Assembly (NCBI GenBank): GCA_027488935.1
Contig: JAIYAP010000071.1
Location: 124,001-188,000 of the forward strand
Source of the DNA: Saprospiraceae bacterium
GTDB taxonomy: Bacteria > Bacteroidota > Bacteroidia > Chitinophagales > Saprospiraceae
Length of the DNA stretch: 64,000 nt
Direction of reading: 5' to 3'
Positions 45,984-56,900 of this stretch are shown in pieces. A program made the translations under genes and the position numbers. Each line of letters begins with the position of its first letter. The first letter of the stretch is position 1. A model generated the notes under the pieces. It did not search any database. It worked only from the letters and a program-made list of their open reading frames with translations, and was not told where the DNA came from.

Positions 45984-46012
45984 TTACTATACGCGGAAAT
46001 GGTGTATAGTAA
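45984..46012. repeat. Inverted repeat, possible operator
   Basis: Perfect 9-bp arms TTACTATAC and GTATAGTAA separated by 11 bases. No T-run follows, so it is not a standard terminator; spacing would suit a dimeric regulator. Confidence 0.6.
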
Positions 46013-46149
46013 GCATGGGGGCAAATGCTTGTAGGTGGGAATAATTTGGAGACGTTCATTTTGGAAGTTGGAGCTTGTAAGAAATGGTTTTCGCAAGCTA
46101 AATTACAGGAAATTTTTTATTTTACATAAAATATATGTTAAATATATAA

Positions 46150-46198
46150 AATTCTTAAACTGCACTACCGAACGGATTTAACAGCAGTGCAGTTTAAG
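46150..46198 (-). terminator. Terminator after the ABC importer operon
   Basis: Perfect 13-bp arms CTTAAACTGCACT (46154-46166) and AGTGCAGTTTAAG (46186-46198), a 19-base loop, then AATTTTATAT on the minus strand. It begins 8 bases after the ATPase stop. Confidence 0.75.
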
Positions 46199-46205
46199 AA
46201 AAACA

Positions 46206-47027
46206 TTACAACGCCTTAAACAAACCCCGAATCTCACTCAACAATGCCACAAACCCCGGTTTTTCCCGGATGTCTTTATCCCAAGCCAAATCCCGGGCAC
46301 ACAAATCGAACTCATATTTAATACGCGCACCAGGTATAATATTATTTTGTTCGTCGCGGTCGCGGCCCATTATCCACAGTGTATCAGAAATGGCCGCTGT
46401 AGAAACAATATCGTGCGATACAATAATAACGGTGTTGTGCTCGTGTTGGGCCGCAATTTCACAAATCATATCGCTCACTTCCTGAACCATATTGATGTCC
46501 AAGCCGCTAAAAGGCTCGTCGAACAACAAAAACCGGTCGGAACAAAGCAGCTGCTGCGCAATGGCCGCACGCTGTTTTTGTCCACCCGACAATTGGGCCG
46601 GATAGGAGTTGCTTTGGGCTGTGAGGTTAAAACGCTCCAGAATTTGATTGATTTTGTCGTTGCGTTCGGCCGCATTGGGCGTGATGCGTCGCGCTGCAAT
46701 ATCGAGGTTGCTGCGCACCGAGCGGTGGTTGAACAGCGGATAGTTTTGTTGCACAACACCCACCCTGCCTGCATGTACGGGCGCTAAGGGAAATCCCATT
46801 TCCACAGTGCCGGTGGTGGGCTGAATCAGTCCAGACAATACCTCAAAAAATTTGGTTTTGCCAATACCGGAAGGTCCCAGGAAGCCTACCACTTGCCCCT
46901 GTATGGGTCCACCAGGCCGCACAATATCCTTAATTTCTACATTGACATCTCGCAAAATTGTTTTGCCGCCCAGCGCAAGGCTGACGTTTTCAACTTTCAG
47001 GATGGTATCGCCTTTGATATATTGCAT
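46206..47027 (-). CDS. ABC transporter ATP-binding protein (nitrate/sulfonate type)
   Basis: A 273-residue ATPase subunit. Walker A GPSGIGKTKFFEVL (with Ile where Cys/Ser is common), Q-loop VVQQNYPLF, signature LSGGQKQRAAIAQQ, Walker B FLLFDEPFSGLD, and H-loop VSHDI are intact. The final 50 residues (after SDTLWIMG) form an extra C-terminal region with ARDLAWDKDIREKPGF. It works with the permease upstream (33-base gap) and the OmpA-fused binding protein. The overall set is like nitrate, sulfonate and thiamine-precursor importers, but the substrate is not known. Confidence 0.9.
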   Translation of the reverse strand: MQYIKGDTILKVENVSLALGGKTILRDVNVEIKDIVRPGGPIQGQVVGFLGPSGIGKTKFFEVLSGLIQPTTGTVEMGFPLAPVHAGRVGVVQQNYPLFNHRSVRSNLDIAARRITPNAAERNDKINQILERFNLTAQSNSYPAQLSGGQKQRAAIAQQLLCSDRFLLFDEPFSGLDINMVQEVSDMICEIAAQHEHNTVIIVSHDIVSTAAISDTLWIMGRDRDEQNNIIPGARIKYEFDLCARDLAWDKDIREKPGFVALLSEIRGLFKAL

Positions 47028-47060
47028 GATTGCTTGCGTTGAAAAAAGTGGATACTTGCT

Positions 47061-47858
47061 TTATGAACTTGAAACTTCCGTTTGCAGGTCGGCGTAAGGA
47101 CAAAACAGTTGTTTCGCTTTCCCAAACAGCCAGTCTAACAAAATACCGGTGCAAAGAATGACCAATTGAATGGCAAAAACCGCATCTAAATGGAAGTGCT
47201 TGTTTTGGTTCAACAGCATGGTACCGATCCCCCCTTCTGTGCGCGAAATACCTTCCACCATGGTCAGCATCATCCAGGCTATGGCAAAGTTTTGACGGAT
47301 TACTTCAAATACCTGATCGAATTTGCCCAAAATAATCACTTCCCAAACAACTTGCCACTCGCGCATACCCAGGGTACGCGCATGGTAAAACTCGTATTTC
47401 GGGATGGCCCGAATAATCGCCACCATGGACGTGACAAAAAATACCGTGATCCCAAATACCAGCAACGACACCTTTAATTGATGTCCGCCAGAAGTCATTA
47501 AGGTAAACACCAGCGACAAACCCACCAGGGTGAGGAAGCGCATTTTGGATACCAAAAACCCTAGGGGCCGGAAAAATGGCATCACGGTAGCATAAGCAAT
47601 CAGCAAGGAAATAACCGTAGCAATGAGCATCGACTCCAAGCTCAACCAGGTGCTCATGATCAATTCCTGCAACAGAATATCCTCCGTGACGAGCCGATTC
47701 AGCGCGCCAAAAATTTCAAAGGGCGTTGGGAGAATTTCTGATTGATTGAAAGACCAGCACAATAGGGCAATCAAAACCTGTGCACCGACCATCAGGAGGT
47801 ACGGCGACTGGCTGAGCCGTGCATTGGGGTGAAACACCCGTTTTAGTTGTTGGATCAT
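47061..47858 (-). CDS. ABC transporter permease
   Basis: A 265-residue inner-membrane protein with about six helices and the coupling (EAA-like) loop EFYHARTLGMREWQVVWEV between helices 4 and 5, as in NrtB/SsuC/TauC-type permeases. It lies 14 bases after the OmpA-fused binding protein and 33 bases before the ATPase. The helix after the coupling loop carries FAIAWMMLTMVEGISRTEGG, a family-typical stretch. It should move a small solute across the inner membrane. Substrate unknown. Confidence 0.88.
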   Translation of the reverse strand: MIQQLKRVFHPNARLSQSPYLLMVGAQVLIALLCWSFNQSEILPTPFEIFGALNRLVTEDILLQELIMSTWLSLESMLIATVISLLIAYATVMPFFRPLGFLVSKMRFLTLVGLSLVFTLMTSGGHQLKVSLLVFGITVFFVTSMVAIIRAIPKYEFYHARTLGMREWQVVWEVIILGKFDQVFEVIRQNFAIAWMMLTMVEGISRTEGGIGTMLLNQNKHFHLDAVFAIQLVILCTGILLDWLFGKAKQLFCPYADLQTEVSSS

Positions 47859-47872
47859 TGCTTGATGGGGTG

Positions 47873-49678
47873 TTATTTACCTAAAACGATGGCGACACGG
47901 CGGTTTTTAGCGCGACCAGCCGGACTGTCGTTGGGTGCAACTGGATTCGTTTGGCCGTGTGAAAATACATTGATACGGCCTTCCGGGAAGTTGCTGGGCG
48001 ATTTGGTTTCGAGCCATTGTTTGATGGCAAAGGCGCGTTTTTCCGATAAAGCCATGTTGGTAGCCGGGTCGCCTACATTGTCGGTATGGCCGTGTACTTC
48101 CACTTTCAAACCGCTCGCCACGATCAGGTCGTTGAACAGATTTTGGAGTACCTGTTTGGCCGGTCCGGTCAAGGTGGCGCTGCCGGTTTCGAACTCAATA
48201 TTCCAGGATTTTTCGGAAACGCGCTGGGTTACGTTTTGATCGGCATTAAAACTTGGTTTTTCTGCTGATGTAACATCCGATTTATGTCCGCTGGCCACAT
48301 TACGCAGGTAACTTACATCAATGATCTGATCGGCATCCGGAATGGAAGGCACCAATTTTGGGTACAATTTTACGACGATATCGCCGAACAGTTTGTACAC
48401 AATTTTTACCACATTGGTACTTCCGGGGGCCAGGCCAAAGATTTCGAGGTTATCGGCCACGTTGTGTACCGCTGAGCCACCGAGTTCTACAACCATATTG
48501 CGTTTATCTGCCACGGTTGCACCTTTATAATATTTTACCCAATAGGCTTTATCGGATTCATTGTACACGGCCGCCGAAATTTCACCGGCTTTGTCCAATG
48601 CTGCCGGGTAGGCTTTCACCTGATCGCCGCCCTGACCGATGGACAGGATCATGTTTTCTACGGTTTTGCGGTTGTCTTCCATCCATTTTTTGATACCGAT
48701 CACGACGCAAGGCATTTGGCTGCGGTATTCTTTGGTAGAAACGATACTCACCAGGCCGCCTTTTTTCTCTGCAACGTTTACGTCGCCGGGGGTCCAGGTA
48801 GCCACGCCATTTACCGCTACTTTTTTGGTTTCGCCGGTTGCAGCGCCGTTGCGCACCACATCACGGGTTTCGGTGTATCCGTTGATGTATTTTTCGGCGG
48901 CGTCGAGGTAGTTATCGGCGGCCACAAAGTTCATCGCTTCCGGGTCGTAGGTACGTTCGTCGGGATTTACCTTAATATTGTTGTCGGCGCACCATTTAAT
49001 CACGATGTTCCAGTCGCCATCGCGCAGTACGGCTGCGCACAAGCCACCGCGGGCCGTTTGCGGGTTTTCTTTCCATTCGGGCAGGCCCATAAATTTGTCT
49101 TCACCCAGCGATTTGCCGCAGGTATAAATGATTTGAGCGCGGTATTCATCGCCCAGGCGTTGCAATTCGGGATTGACACCGGCCAAAAACGCAGCGGCGC
49201 CATCGCCCATGATGGTCACAAATTGCGCACCTTCTTTGGTTTTTGGGTTGTCTTTATAGGAGCTGGCGAATTTGATCAGGGAAGCCTGCATTTGCGGTAC
49301 ATCATCCTGGCGTTGCAGGTTGAGGTTGACGCCATTTTTGGCCATCAAAGAACCTTCGGTGGTTTGTGCGCCGCCATTAGCAAACATCAAACCCATTTGC
49401 GCATTCCAGGCCCACAAGAGCCAGCGCACTTCGGGTCCGCTTACCCGGGCAGGGCTGTTGCCGGGCATGGGGGCTGCTGCTACAGAAACGCCACTGGTTT
49501 TGGCGGCATCCGGTAGGGACAGGCTGTTGATTTCGGTGGATGCGGTGATTTGTTTTTTAAGGATGTAGCCGCTGTCCATGACCAGCCATTTAAGGCCCCA
49601 TAAAGCGAAAACAAATAAAATTGCGATGACCAAGCGGCCAACGGGAGTTAGGCGATTGAAAAAACCGGACTGTGCCAT
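47873..49678 (-). CDS. Binding protein fused to OmpA domain, first gene of an ABC operon
   Basis: A 601-residue protein. An N-terminal membrane helix (about 15-35) anchors it; residues about 70-430 form a type II periplasmic-binding-protein-like domain (MGLMFANGGAQTTEGSLMAK, FVTIMGDGAAAFLAGVNPEL, then YNESDKAYWVKYYKG); residues about 480-601 are an OmpA C-terminal domain with VEVHGHTDNVGDPATNMALS and NRRVAIVL, which binds peptidoglycan. The start at 49678 (MAQSGFFNRLTPVG) is chosen because the longer frame crosses the predicted promoter. It is followed by permease and ATPase genes with short gaps. The fusion would tie the importer to the cell wall; ligand unknown. Confidence 0.85.
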   Translation of the reverse strand: MAQSGFFNRLTPVGRLVIAILFVFALWGLKWLVMDSGYILKKQITASTEINSLSLPDAAKTSGVSVAAAPMPGNSPARVSGPEVRWLLWAWNAQMGLMFANGGAQTTEGSLMAKNGVNLNLQRQDDVPQMQASLIKFASSYKDNPKTKEGAQFVTIMGDGAAAFLAGVNPELQRLGDEYRAQIIYTCGKSLGEDKFMGLPEWKENPQTARGGLCAAVLRDGDWNIVIKWCADNNIKVNPDERTYDPEAMNFVAADNYLDAAEKYINGYTETRDVVRNGAATGETKKVAVNGVATWTPGDVNVAEKKGGLVSIVSTKEYRSQMPCVVIGIKKWMEDNRKTVENMILSIGQGGDQVKAYPAALDKAGEISAAVYNESDKAYWVKYYKGATVADKRNMVVELGGSAVHNVADNLEIFGLAPGSTNVVKIVYKLFGDIVVKLYPKLVPSIPDADQIIDVSYLRNVASGHKSDVTSAEKPSFNADQNVTQRVSEKSWNIEFETGSATLTGPAKQVLQNLFNDLIVASGLKVEVHGHTDNVGDPATNMALSEKRAFAIKQWLETKSPSNFPEGRINVFSHGQTNPVAPNDSPAGRAKNRRVAIVLGK

Positions 49679-49725
49679 TTGTTTATTAGAGTGTTGTGAA
49701 AGGATTTGGGTAATGGAGTACCGTG

Positions 49726-49733
49726 CAAATGTA
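49726..49733 (-). promoter_or_regulatory. -7 box of the OmpA-fusion ABC operon
   Basis: TACATTTG on the minus strand, 47 bases before the ATG at 49678, a full TAnnTTTG match. Confidence 0.5.
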
Positions 49734-49884
49734 AAAATTTTTTGACACGGATTGAATGCCGCAAATAACGGTTGGTTGTAACAATCCAGTTCGATGTCAA
49801 GTACCAAGCCGGATGGAGCAGCGACTAAAATACTAAAAAAAGCGACGAACACTTATTCGCGGTAAAAGTTCGTGTTAAAAAGAT

Positions 49885-49928
49885 ATAAAAAAAAGCGGTT
49901 CCACTGTGTTATCCAGTGAAACCGCTTT
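49885..49928 (-). terminator. Terminator after the DUF4197 gene
   Basis: AAAGCGGTT (49892-49900) pairs with AACCGCTTT (49920-49928), and CACTG with CAGTG inside, with one mismatch. On the minus strand a T-run (nine T from 49894 leftwards) follows. Confidence 0.8.
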
Positions 49929-49950
49929 AAAATAGTCCGTACGTGGGTGG

Positions 49951-50688
49951 CTATTTTTTATCCTGTTTTGCAAATACCCTGCGCAACAAATCGGTATTGC
50001 GCAAACTCACATTGGAGCGGATGTCTTTTTCCTTTTTTTCAACCAGGCCAAACATCCCAACCAGGGCCATTTTGGTTACGTGGTCGTCGAGTTCGGGGTT
50101 GGTTTTGGTGACCAAGGGCAATTTGTTGTAAGCCGTCACGGCGCTTTTCCAGTATTCGCGGGCATTCACTTTGTCGAGTGCCGTTTGAATAATGGGTTTA
50201 AACGACGCATACAGGTTGGTGTAGGTGCTGCTTTGCAGGTATCGGGTGGCAGCATCGGGGTTGCCGGTCAGGATATTCATGGCATCCTGGAATGTCATTT
50301 TTTTGATGGCCTCAATAAAAATAGGCTTTGCTTTGACGGCGGCATCTTCGGCGGCGCGGTTCATGCGTTCGGTGAGGTCGGCTTCCACATTGCTAAATCC
50401 GGGCACTACTTTCAGTTTGGTGACTACTTTTTGGGCTTCTTCTGGCAATAAAATTTTGTAAGCAGATTTATAGTAGCCATCTTTGGCAGCAAGAAAATCG
50501 GCCGCTTCACCGACGCCCTGGTTGAGGGCTTCCTTGAGGCCGCTTCCAATTTCGTCGGAGCTTAATCCGCCGTCTTTGGCCGATTCGACTGTTTTTTTAG
50601 CTTTATCCAATACTTTTCCGAATTGCGCTTGAGCAAGCTGCATGGTAGCCAATAGTACTACGAGTAGCAGGAGTGTTTTTTTGATCAT
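49951..50688 (-). CDS. DUF4197 domain-containing exported protein
   Basis: A 245-residue protein with a signal peptide (ends LAQAQ) and a full DUF4197 domain: SSDEIGSGLKEALNQGVGEA, YKILLPEEAQKV, NRAAEDAAVKAKPIFIEAI, MTFQDAMNILTGNPDAATRY, and a C-terminal helical region with DLLRRVFAKQ. The domain is all helical and found in many Gram-negative bacteria; its role is unknown. Probably periplasmic. It has its own terminator, and the gene upstream (giant adhesin) is divergent. Confidence 0.9.
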   Translation of the reverse strand: MIKKTLLLLVVLLATMQLAQAQFGKVLDKAKKTVESAKDGGLSSDEIGSGLKEALNQGVGEAADFLAAKDGYYKSAYKILLPEEAQKVVTKLKVVPGFSNVEADLTERMNRAAEDAAVKAKPIFIEAIKKMTFQDAMNILTGNPDAATRYLQSSTYTNLYASFKPIIQTALDKVNAREYWKSAVTAYNKLPLVTKTNPELDDHVTKMALVGMFGLVEKKEKDIRSNVSLRNTDLLRRVFAKQDKK

Positions 50689-50901
50689 GTGTTGATTTGT
50701 TGATGAATAACCGCCAATATAAACGCATCAAAGTCAAATAGGCAAGGTGGCAACGGTATGTTTAGGGATTCTTTAACAGAGAAATGGCATTTCGCTGCCT
50801 AGACAGGCCTGATTTCTTTTCAAAAAAAGTTGGGAGCGAATTGTATAACTGCTGTATCTCTCCGTTAAGACCATCTTTCGCCTAACCTTAAATTGCAGTG
50901 T

Positions 50902-53900
50902 ATGATTAAGCACCTACTCCTTTTTAGCCTTTGTTTCAGCCTTTTTGCTTTTACAGCCCATGCTGAAAATCCTGTTGATTCTACCTTTAATAAACAGTCG
51001 GATGCATGGGCCATCACGGTTAATTTGACGACGACTACGGCCAATTGTAATGTTTGGGGTACCGCTACGGCCACGGTGACTGGCGGGGCGCCGGCTTATA
51101 CCTATAGTTGGAGTGGTCCTGGAAATTTTACCAGTTCAGAGGCCCCAACGGTTTATGATCTCCCTCCTGGGCCCTATACTTTAATTGTGACGGATGCAAC
51201 AGGTACTACGGCTACTAAATCCTTTATTATATCCGGAAATGTCACTAATTTGAGTGTATCCGCTACAGGGTATCCACCAAGTTGTTATAATACACCCGTT
51301 GGGTCTATCGTGGTAAATGCCTACAATGGAAGCGGTGATTACACTTATCAATGGTCAAATGGGGTAACTACAAGCAATGGAGAGGTTAACAATGTGACTC
51401 CGGGTACTTACACCGTAACCGTAACGGATGCGCAAAATGGATGTTGGGGTATAGCCAGTGTTAGCATAGTCGCTCCGCCCATTCTTTACGCCTTGAGTAG
51501 TACGACCCAGGTTTCATCCTATGGCGGAAATGATGGCGCGATCAATGTCACCATTTGTGGGGGCGTACCGCCTTATTCCACGCTTTGGTCGAACGGCGCA
51601 ACAACCCAGGATATCAGTAATCTGACGGCAGGAACTTATAGCATGACCTTGACCGATGCTGCGGGCTGTGTTTATCAGTATAACAACAATAATTTTGTGG
51701 TAAATCAGCCACCTGCTAACAGCAATATTTTTATCAATGCTTATGTAAACGCTGCAAGTTGCGGGTCTGCCTGCAATGGCACGATAAACATTGAGACACA
51801 GGGAAATTATACTTTTTTGTGGACGGGCCCAAATGGTTACACCGCTAACCAGCAAAACCTGACCAATTTGTGTCCGGGTGGATATAATTTAAAAATTGTA
51901 GATAGCAATGGCTATGAGGCCAACTATTCCTACCTTGTCAATGGCGGTTCGGCGTCGATTCCATTAAACCTGCAAAGTTCCAATCCCGGATTTTGTAACA
52001 GCGACAACGGTGGGCAAAGCGCTAATTGTGAAAAAGTGTGTCCCAATACGGCCGTTACGTATTCGATCAATCCGGCTGCAGCCAGTTGCGGCGGTGCCCC
52101 TCAATTTACCTGGACGGTTGTTGGGGCGCAATCTTTTTCGATCAGTCCGGATAAAAAAGAATGCACCGTTGTTTGGGGTGGCCCAGGGGCTGGTTCGGTA
52201 TCCGTTTCGGGTTCCAACAATGTGTATTGTTATGCTCTGGTGAGCAAGTGTATTAGTATTATTGAAACGCCGGAAGCAAAATTCAGCACCGATCCGCCGG
52301 TTACAGCCAATGGTACTTTGAGTGTATGCAAAGGACAAACCGTTTGGTTCCAGAACCAAAGTTTGTTTGCCGATATTTATGAATGGAAGTTTGGCGATGA
52401 TTTGTCGGACTCGAACGAAAAAGATCCTTCCCACACGTTTAATGCCGCGGGCACCTTCAAAGTATTGTTGATTGCCCGAAGTTTGTGCCTATGTTCGGAT
52501 ACCACGGAGCTGTTGGTGGAAGTAATAGACAGTGGTACTCCGCTGCTGGATTGTGTAAGCACCATTTGTCCTGGCACGGAAGTAACCTATACCACGGATG
52601 CCAATTGTGGCATTTTCAACTGGACGGTTTCGGCCAACGGCAGTATTCAGGAAGGCGGCACAAGCGCCGATGATCACGTAACCGTATTGTGGAACGGCGG
52701 TGCTTACGGACAAATTGGCTTGACAGTACAAGCTTGTGCGGGTGCAAGTTGCCCTCAACCGGCCGTCATTCGTATCCCCATTATTTCCGATGTGGCTGAA
52801 ATAGAAGGCGATACACGGGTTTGTCCGGGCAGTGATGGGGTGTATGAAATAGAGGCGTATGGCGCGGGTACGTATTTTACCTGGACGGCCTCGGCCAATG
52901 GTGCGTTGCTGGAAGGGCAGGGAACGGGCAAAGTAAAAATAAACTGGAGTGCCGATGCAAATCCTGCCAGTTGGGTAGCGGTGCAGTACGAAAACTGTTA
53001 TTTGGGATGTTCGGGCAGCGATACCATTTGGGTAAATGTGTTGCCGCCATTTGGGATCAATGGCCCGTTGGAGGTGTGTAATGGTTTGACGGGTACTTTT
53101 AAGGCCAATCAGGTGATTTCAGGTGGTTTGCCGGTTATTTGCAATTGGGTTTTGTTTCAGCCGGATGGCAGCAAATTCGATATTCCAAGTGCCAGTATCA
53201 ATGCTACGATGTTGTTTGCGGCCGGACCAGGTGCTTATCGCCTGATTGCAGTGCCGGTAGGAGCCGGGCTCTTCAATACTTGTGCGGACAGTGCCGAATG
53301 GAAGATCCAGGTAGCCCCCAAACCGCCCAAACCGACCGGTATTTCCGGTCCGGCAGAATTTTGTCCCGGCACACCCCTGACGTACAAAGCCCTGGGTTAT
53401 ACGCCACTCAATAATATTCGATGGACCATCAAAAACAGCAACGCCGTTCCGATTACCGACCAAGGAGCTTCGGTGAATGTAAGTTTTGCGACTGGAACGC
53501 CGCGGTGGGTTGCCGCGGCACAAATTACTGCCGATGCTTTAGGTTGTATATCGGATACAGTTCGTTTTGATGTAAAAGAAATTCCTGCCTTCAATTTTAA
53601 TGGCCCGACGGATTTGTGTGAAGGCAGTGAAGGGGTGTATCAAGCGCCGTTGTTCTCCGGTGTCGATTATGTTTGGGAAATTTTGCCTTCCGATGCAGGG
53701 GTGATTAAAGCGGGCAAAGGAACCTCTAAAGCAGAAGTATTTTGGGTAAAACCCGGAAATCATACCCTGCGCTTGACCATTTGTGGCAAAGTGCGCAATA
53801 AAACCGTGACTATTTTAGCCAATCCGAACCCGGTTCCTACTGCTCCGGCGGGTTTATGCCCGGGCGTATTGGGGCAGGCGAGCATTACCGGGACGTATAT

Positions 53901-56900
53901 TGATTATAACTGGTTAAATGAATCGGGCGACATCCTGTTTTCGGGTACTTCTACCGTGACGTTATTGCCAGGTACCTATGGCTTGTCGGTTACGGATCAA
54001 TATGGTTGTTCGGCAACCACGAAATTCAGTATTGAAGCATACCCCAAACCCAATATCACCATTACCACCGCCGACCCAACCGGTTTTTGCAACAACGAAC
54101 GCACCGTAACCATGTTTGCGCTCACCAATAAGGATGCGGCCTACAGTTATGAATGGTTTCGAGATGGTATGCCCTTGGGTGAAAATGACTCCATTTATAG
54201 TACCAACCAATATGGCCTCTATTCGGCTACGGCTACCAACCAATTTGGGTGTAAGGCCAGCGATGGGCCCATTCTTGTATTTGAATATTGTGGTGGCGTT
54301 TGTCACAATCCGAACCATCCGCCTTCTTGTCCTCCGGGAACCATCGGACTGGATATAGATGCTACCCCGCGTTGCGATTCGTTTCAGTTTCACTTGTTGC
54401 CTAGTCCGAATTATCAGGCAGGATCGGCGTATTGGAATTTTGGAGAGTCGGGTAGTAATTTGTTGGGAACTTCAGCGAGCGACGATCCGAGTTTTAAATT
54501 TCCCAATGCGGGAAAATACATTGTGGTGTTGTATGCTTATTTGACCAATGGTGCTTTGTGTAAAGTATTGGATTCAGTTAGGGTAGAAGCCGTAGCACAA
54601 TTTGATGAAATACCGGGTTGTCCGGGTGATTCTACTGCTTTTAATGATTTGAGTACGTTTTTGGCCGATGGCGCGATTAGCAATTGGCAATGGAACTTGG
54701 GGGCAGGCAATGCTTCCAGTATACGCGAACCCAAATTTGCTTTTTCGAACCCAGGCAGTTATACAGTGGGGCTGACGGTTACCGCCAACAGCGGTTGTAC
54801 GGCGTCCGTTAGCAGAAAAATTACAATTCCGGAGAAACCGGCAGTTGTTTTTAACCCAATTGTGCCGGTATGTGCCGGGAATGCTACACCCTTGAGTATC
54901 GTACCAAAAACAGATTTGACAAAAATTACCTGGGATTTTGGCGATCCGGGCAGTGGTAATTTAAATACAGTGGATGGCGCGCAGGTGTACCATAGTTACA
55001 ATACCGCCAATACCTATACGGCCACAGCTACGTTGGAAAATGTTGCGGGGTGTATCAACACAGGTACGCAATCGGTCATTATTACCCCAAATAACCTTTC
55101 GGGCGTCATTCTTCCGGGGGGATTATCCCAAATTTGTGAGGGACAGAGTATTGTGCTTACCGCTCCAGGAACTGGTGTGCAGTATTTGTGGTCGAACGGC
55201 ACCACCGGCGCTACCCTCAACATTACCGATGAAGGCGTTTATAAAGTGACCCTTACTGACGCCAACGGTTGTGTGTATGTAACACCCAACAAAGAAGTAC
55301 AGGTAAATCCGGTGCCCGATGGCGCTATTAATGCCTATTTATACAATAATTTAGGTCAAATTTCGGGTATCGTAAAATCTGGGCTGGAGCTGTGTGAAGG
55401 CGAAAATGTGCACATGATTGTATCCGATAATGGCAGTTTCAATTACCAATGGAGTGGCACGACGAATACCGATGATGAACTCTTGTTTACGGACATCCGC
55501 AACAACTTATTGTCGGCCGGTAGTTATACATACACCGTGACGATTACCAATCCGGGTACGGGGTGTAAGTCGATTACCCCGCCGTTTTTTGTTACCATAC
55601 ACGATAAACCGGGTAATTTAAGTGTTGCGAGCGACCAAACCTGCGCGCGCACGCCCACGACCATTTCCTATACGGGCCCCTTGGATCCGCAATGGCAATA
55701 TTTGTGGAACAATGGTGCGGTGGGTACTTCTTTTATCACGGAAGATGCCGGACTTTATTTTGTACGGGTCGTGAATGAATATGGTTGCATCGGGCAAAGC
55801 CCAACCGTAACCATTTTCCCGGGCCCCAATGTAGGCGCGATTCCGGGCGGTTGTCATGTGCGTTGCGACCCGGATACATTGTGTGTTCCCCCTTTGCCAG
55901 AAATTGTAAGTTGGCAGTGGTTTTTGGAGGGAACAGCCCTTAGCGGTGCAGTTACGCCCAATTTAGTAGCCACCCAAAGCGGTAGTTACCATGTAGCAAT
56001 GGTGGATATAAATGGTTGTACGGCGGAAAGTGAGCCCCTCAACCTGACCCTTTATACTGGTAAAGGCAACATATATGGTAAAGTTTGGTCGGACGTAAAT
56101 AACAATGGTCTCATTGATGCAGGCGATACCCTGGTTCAAAATATTCCGATCGATTTGCTTGACCCTTCTGCAGTGCTGGTTGGTACCACAAGTTCGGCGG
56201 CCAGTGGAAATTTTGCTTTCCAGGATGTTTTGTCTATCGATTATACGGTTGCTTTACAACAGGCCAATTTGCCTGCAGGCTGGAAAATCATCATCGGCCA
56301 GGATGCAGCCAACTTATATGGCTGCGATGATGTGGAACAAGTAGGGTTGTTGATTCAGCCGATAAACTGTGCACCCACTGCTTCCGGTTTTAGTGTGCAA
56401 GTTTGTGCCAACGAAACCTATCCCTACCAAGGCAACAACCTTGCGCCGGGCAGTAGCCAAACCTTTAATTTGAAATCACAATTTGGTTGCGATTCGCTGG
56501 TGACCGTTTCGGTTGCTGCGTTGCCCGTGTTGAGCAATGCGTTGGAGGTGTTTGTTTGTGCGAATGAGGTTTATACCTATCAGGGAACCAACCTACAGGC
56601 AGGCCAAACGCAAGATTTTACCTTAAAAGCGGCAAATGGTTGTGACTCGGTGGTTACGCTTGCGGTAAAAGCCTACCCGAATGCCGGCAGTAGCGTTGCG
56701 ACGCAAGTATGTGCGGGTGGTTTTTACAATTATCAAGGCGTCGATATAGCGGCGGGCAGTACCCAGGATTTTGTGTTGCAAACGATCCATGGCTGCGATT
56801 CTGTGGTGACGGTTTCGGTTGCAGCGTTGCCCGTGTTGAGCAACGCGTTGGAGGTGTTTGTTTGTCCGAATGAGGTTTATACCTATCAGGGCGCCAATTT

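Larger units (their letters stand above)
45817..46205. other. 389-base intergenic region with inverted repeats
   Basis: It lies upstream of the lipoprotein/HExxH unit and downstream of the ABC operon. It holds ATTGTC/GACAAT arms with a 5-base spacer (45912-45928), the repeat at 45984-46012, an AT-rich stretch (46110-46150) and the ABC operon terminator (46150-46198). No consensus TAnnTTTG box was found on the minus strand. Confidence 0.6.
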
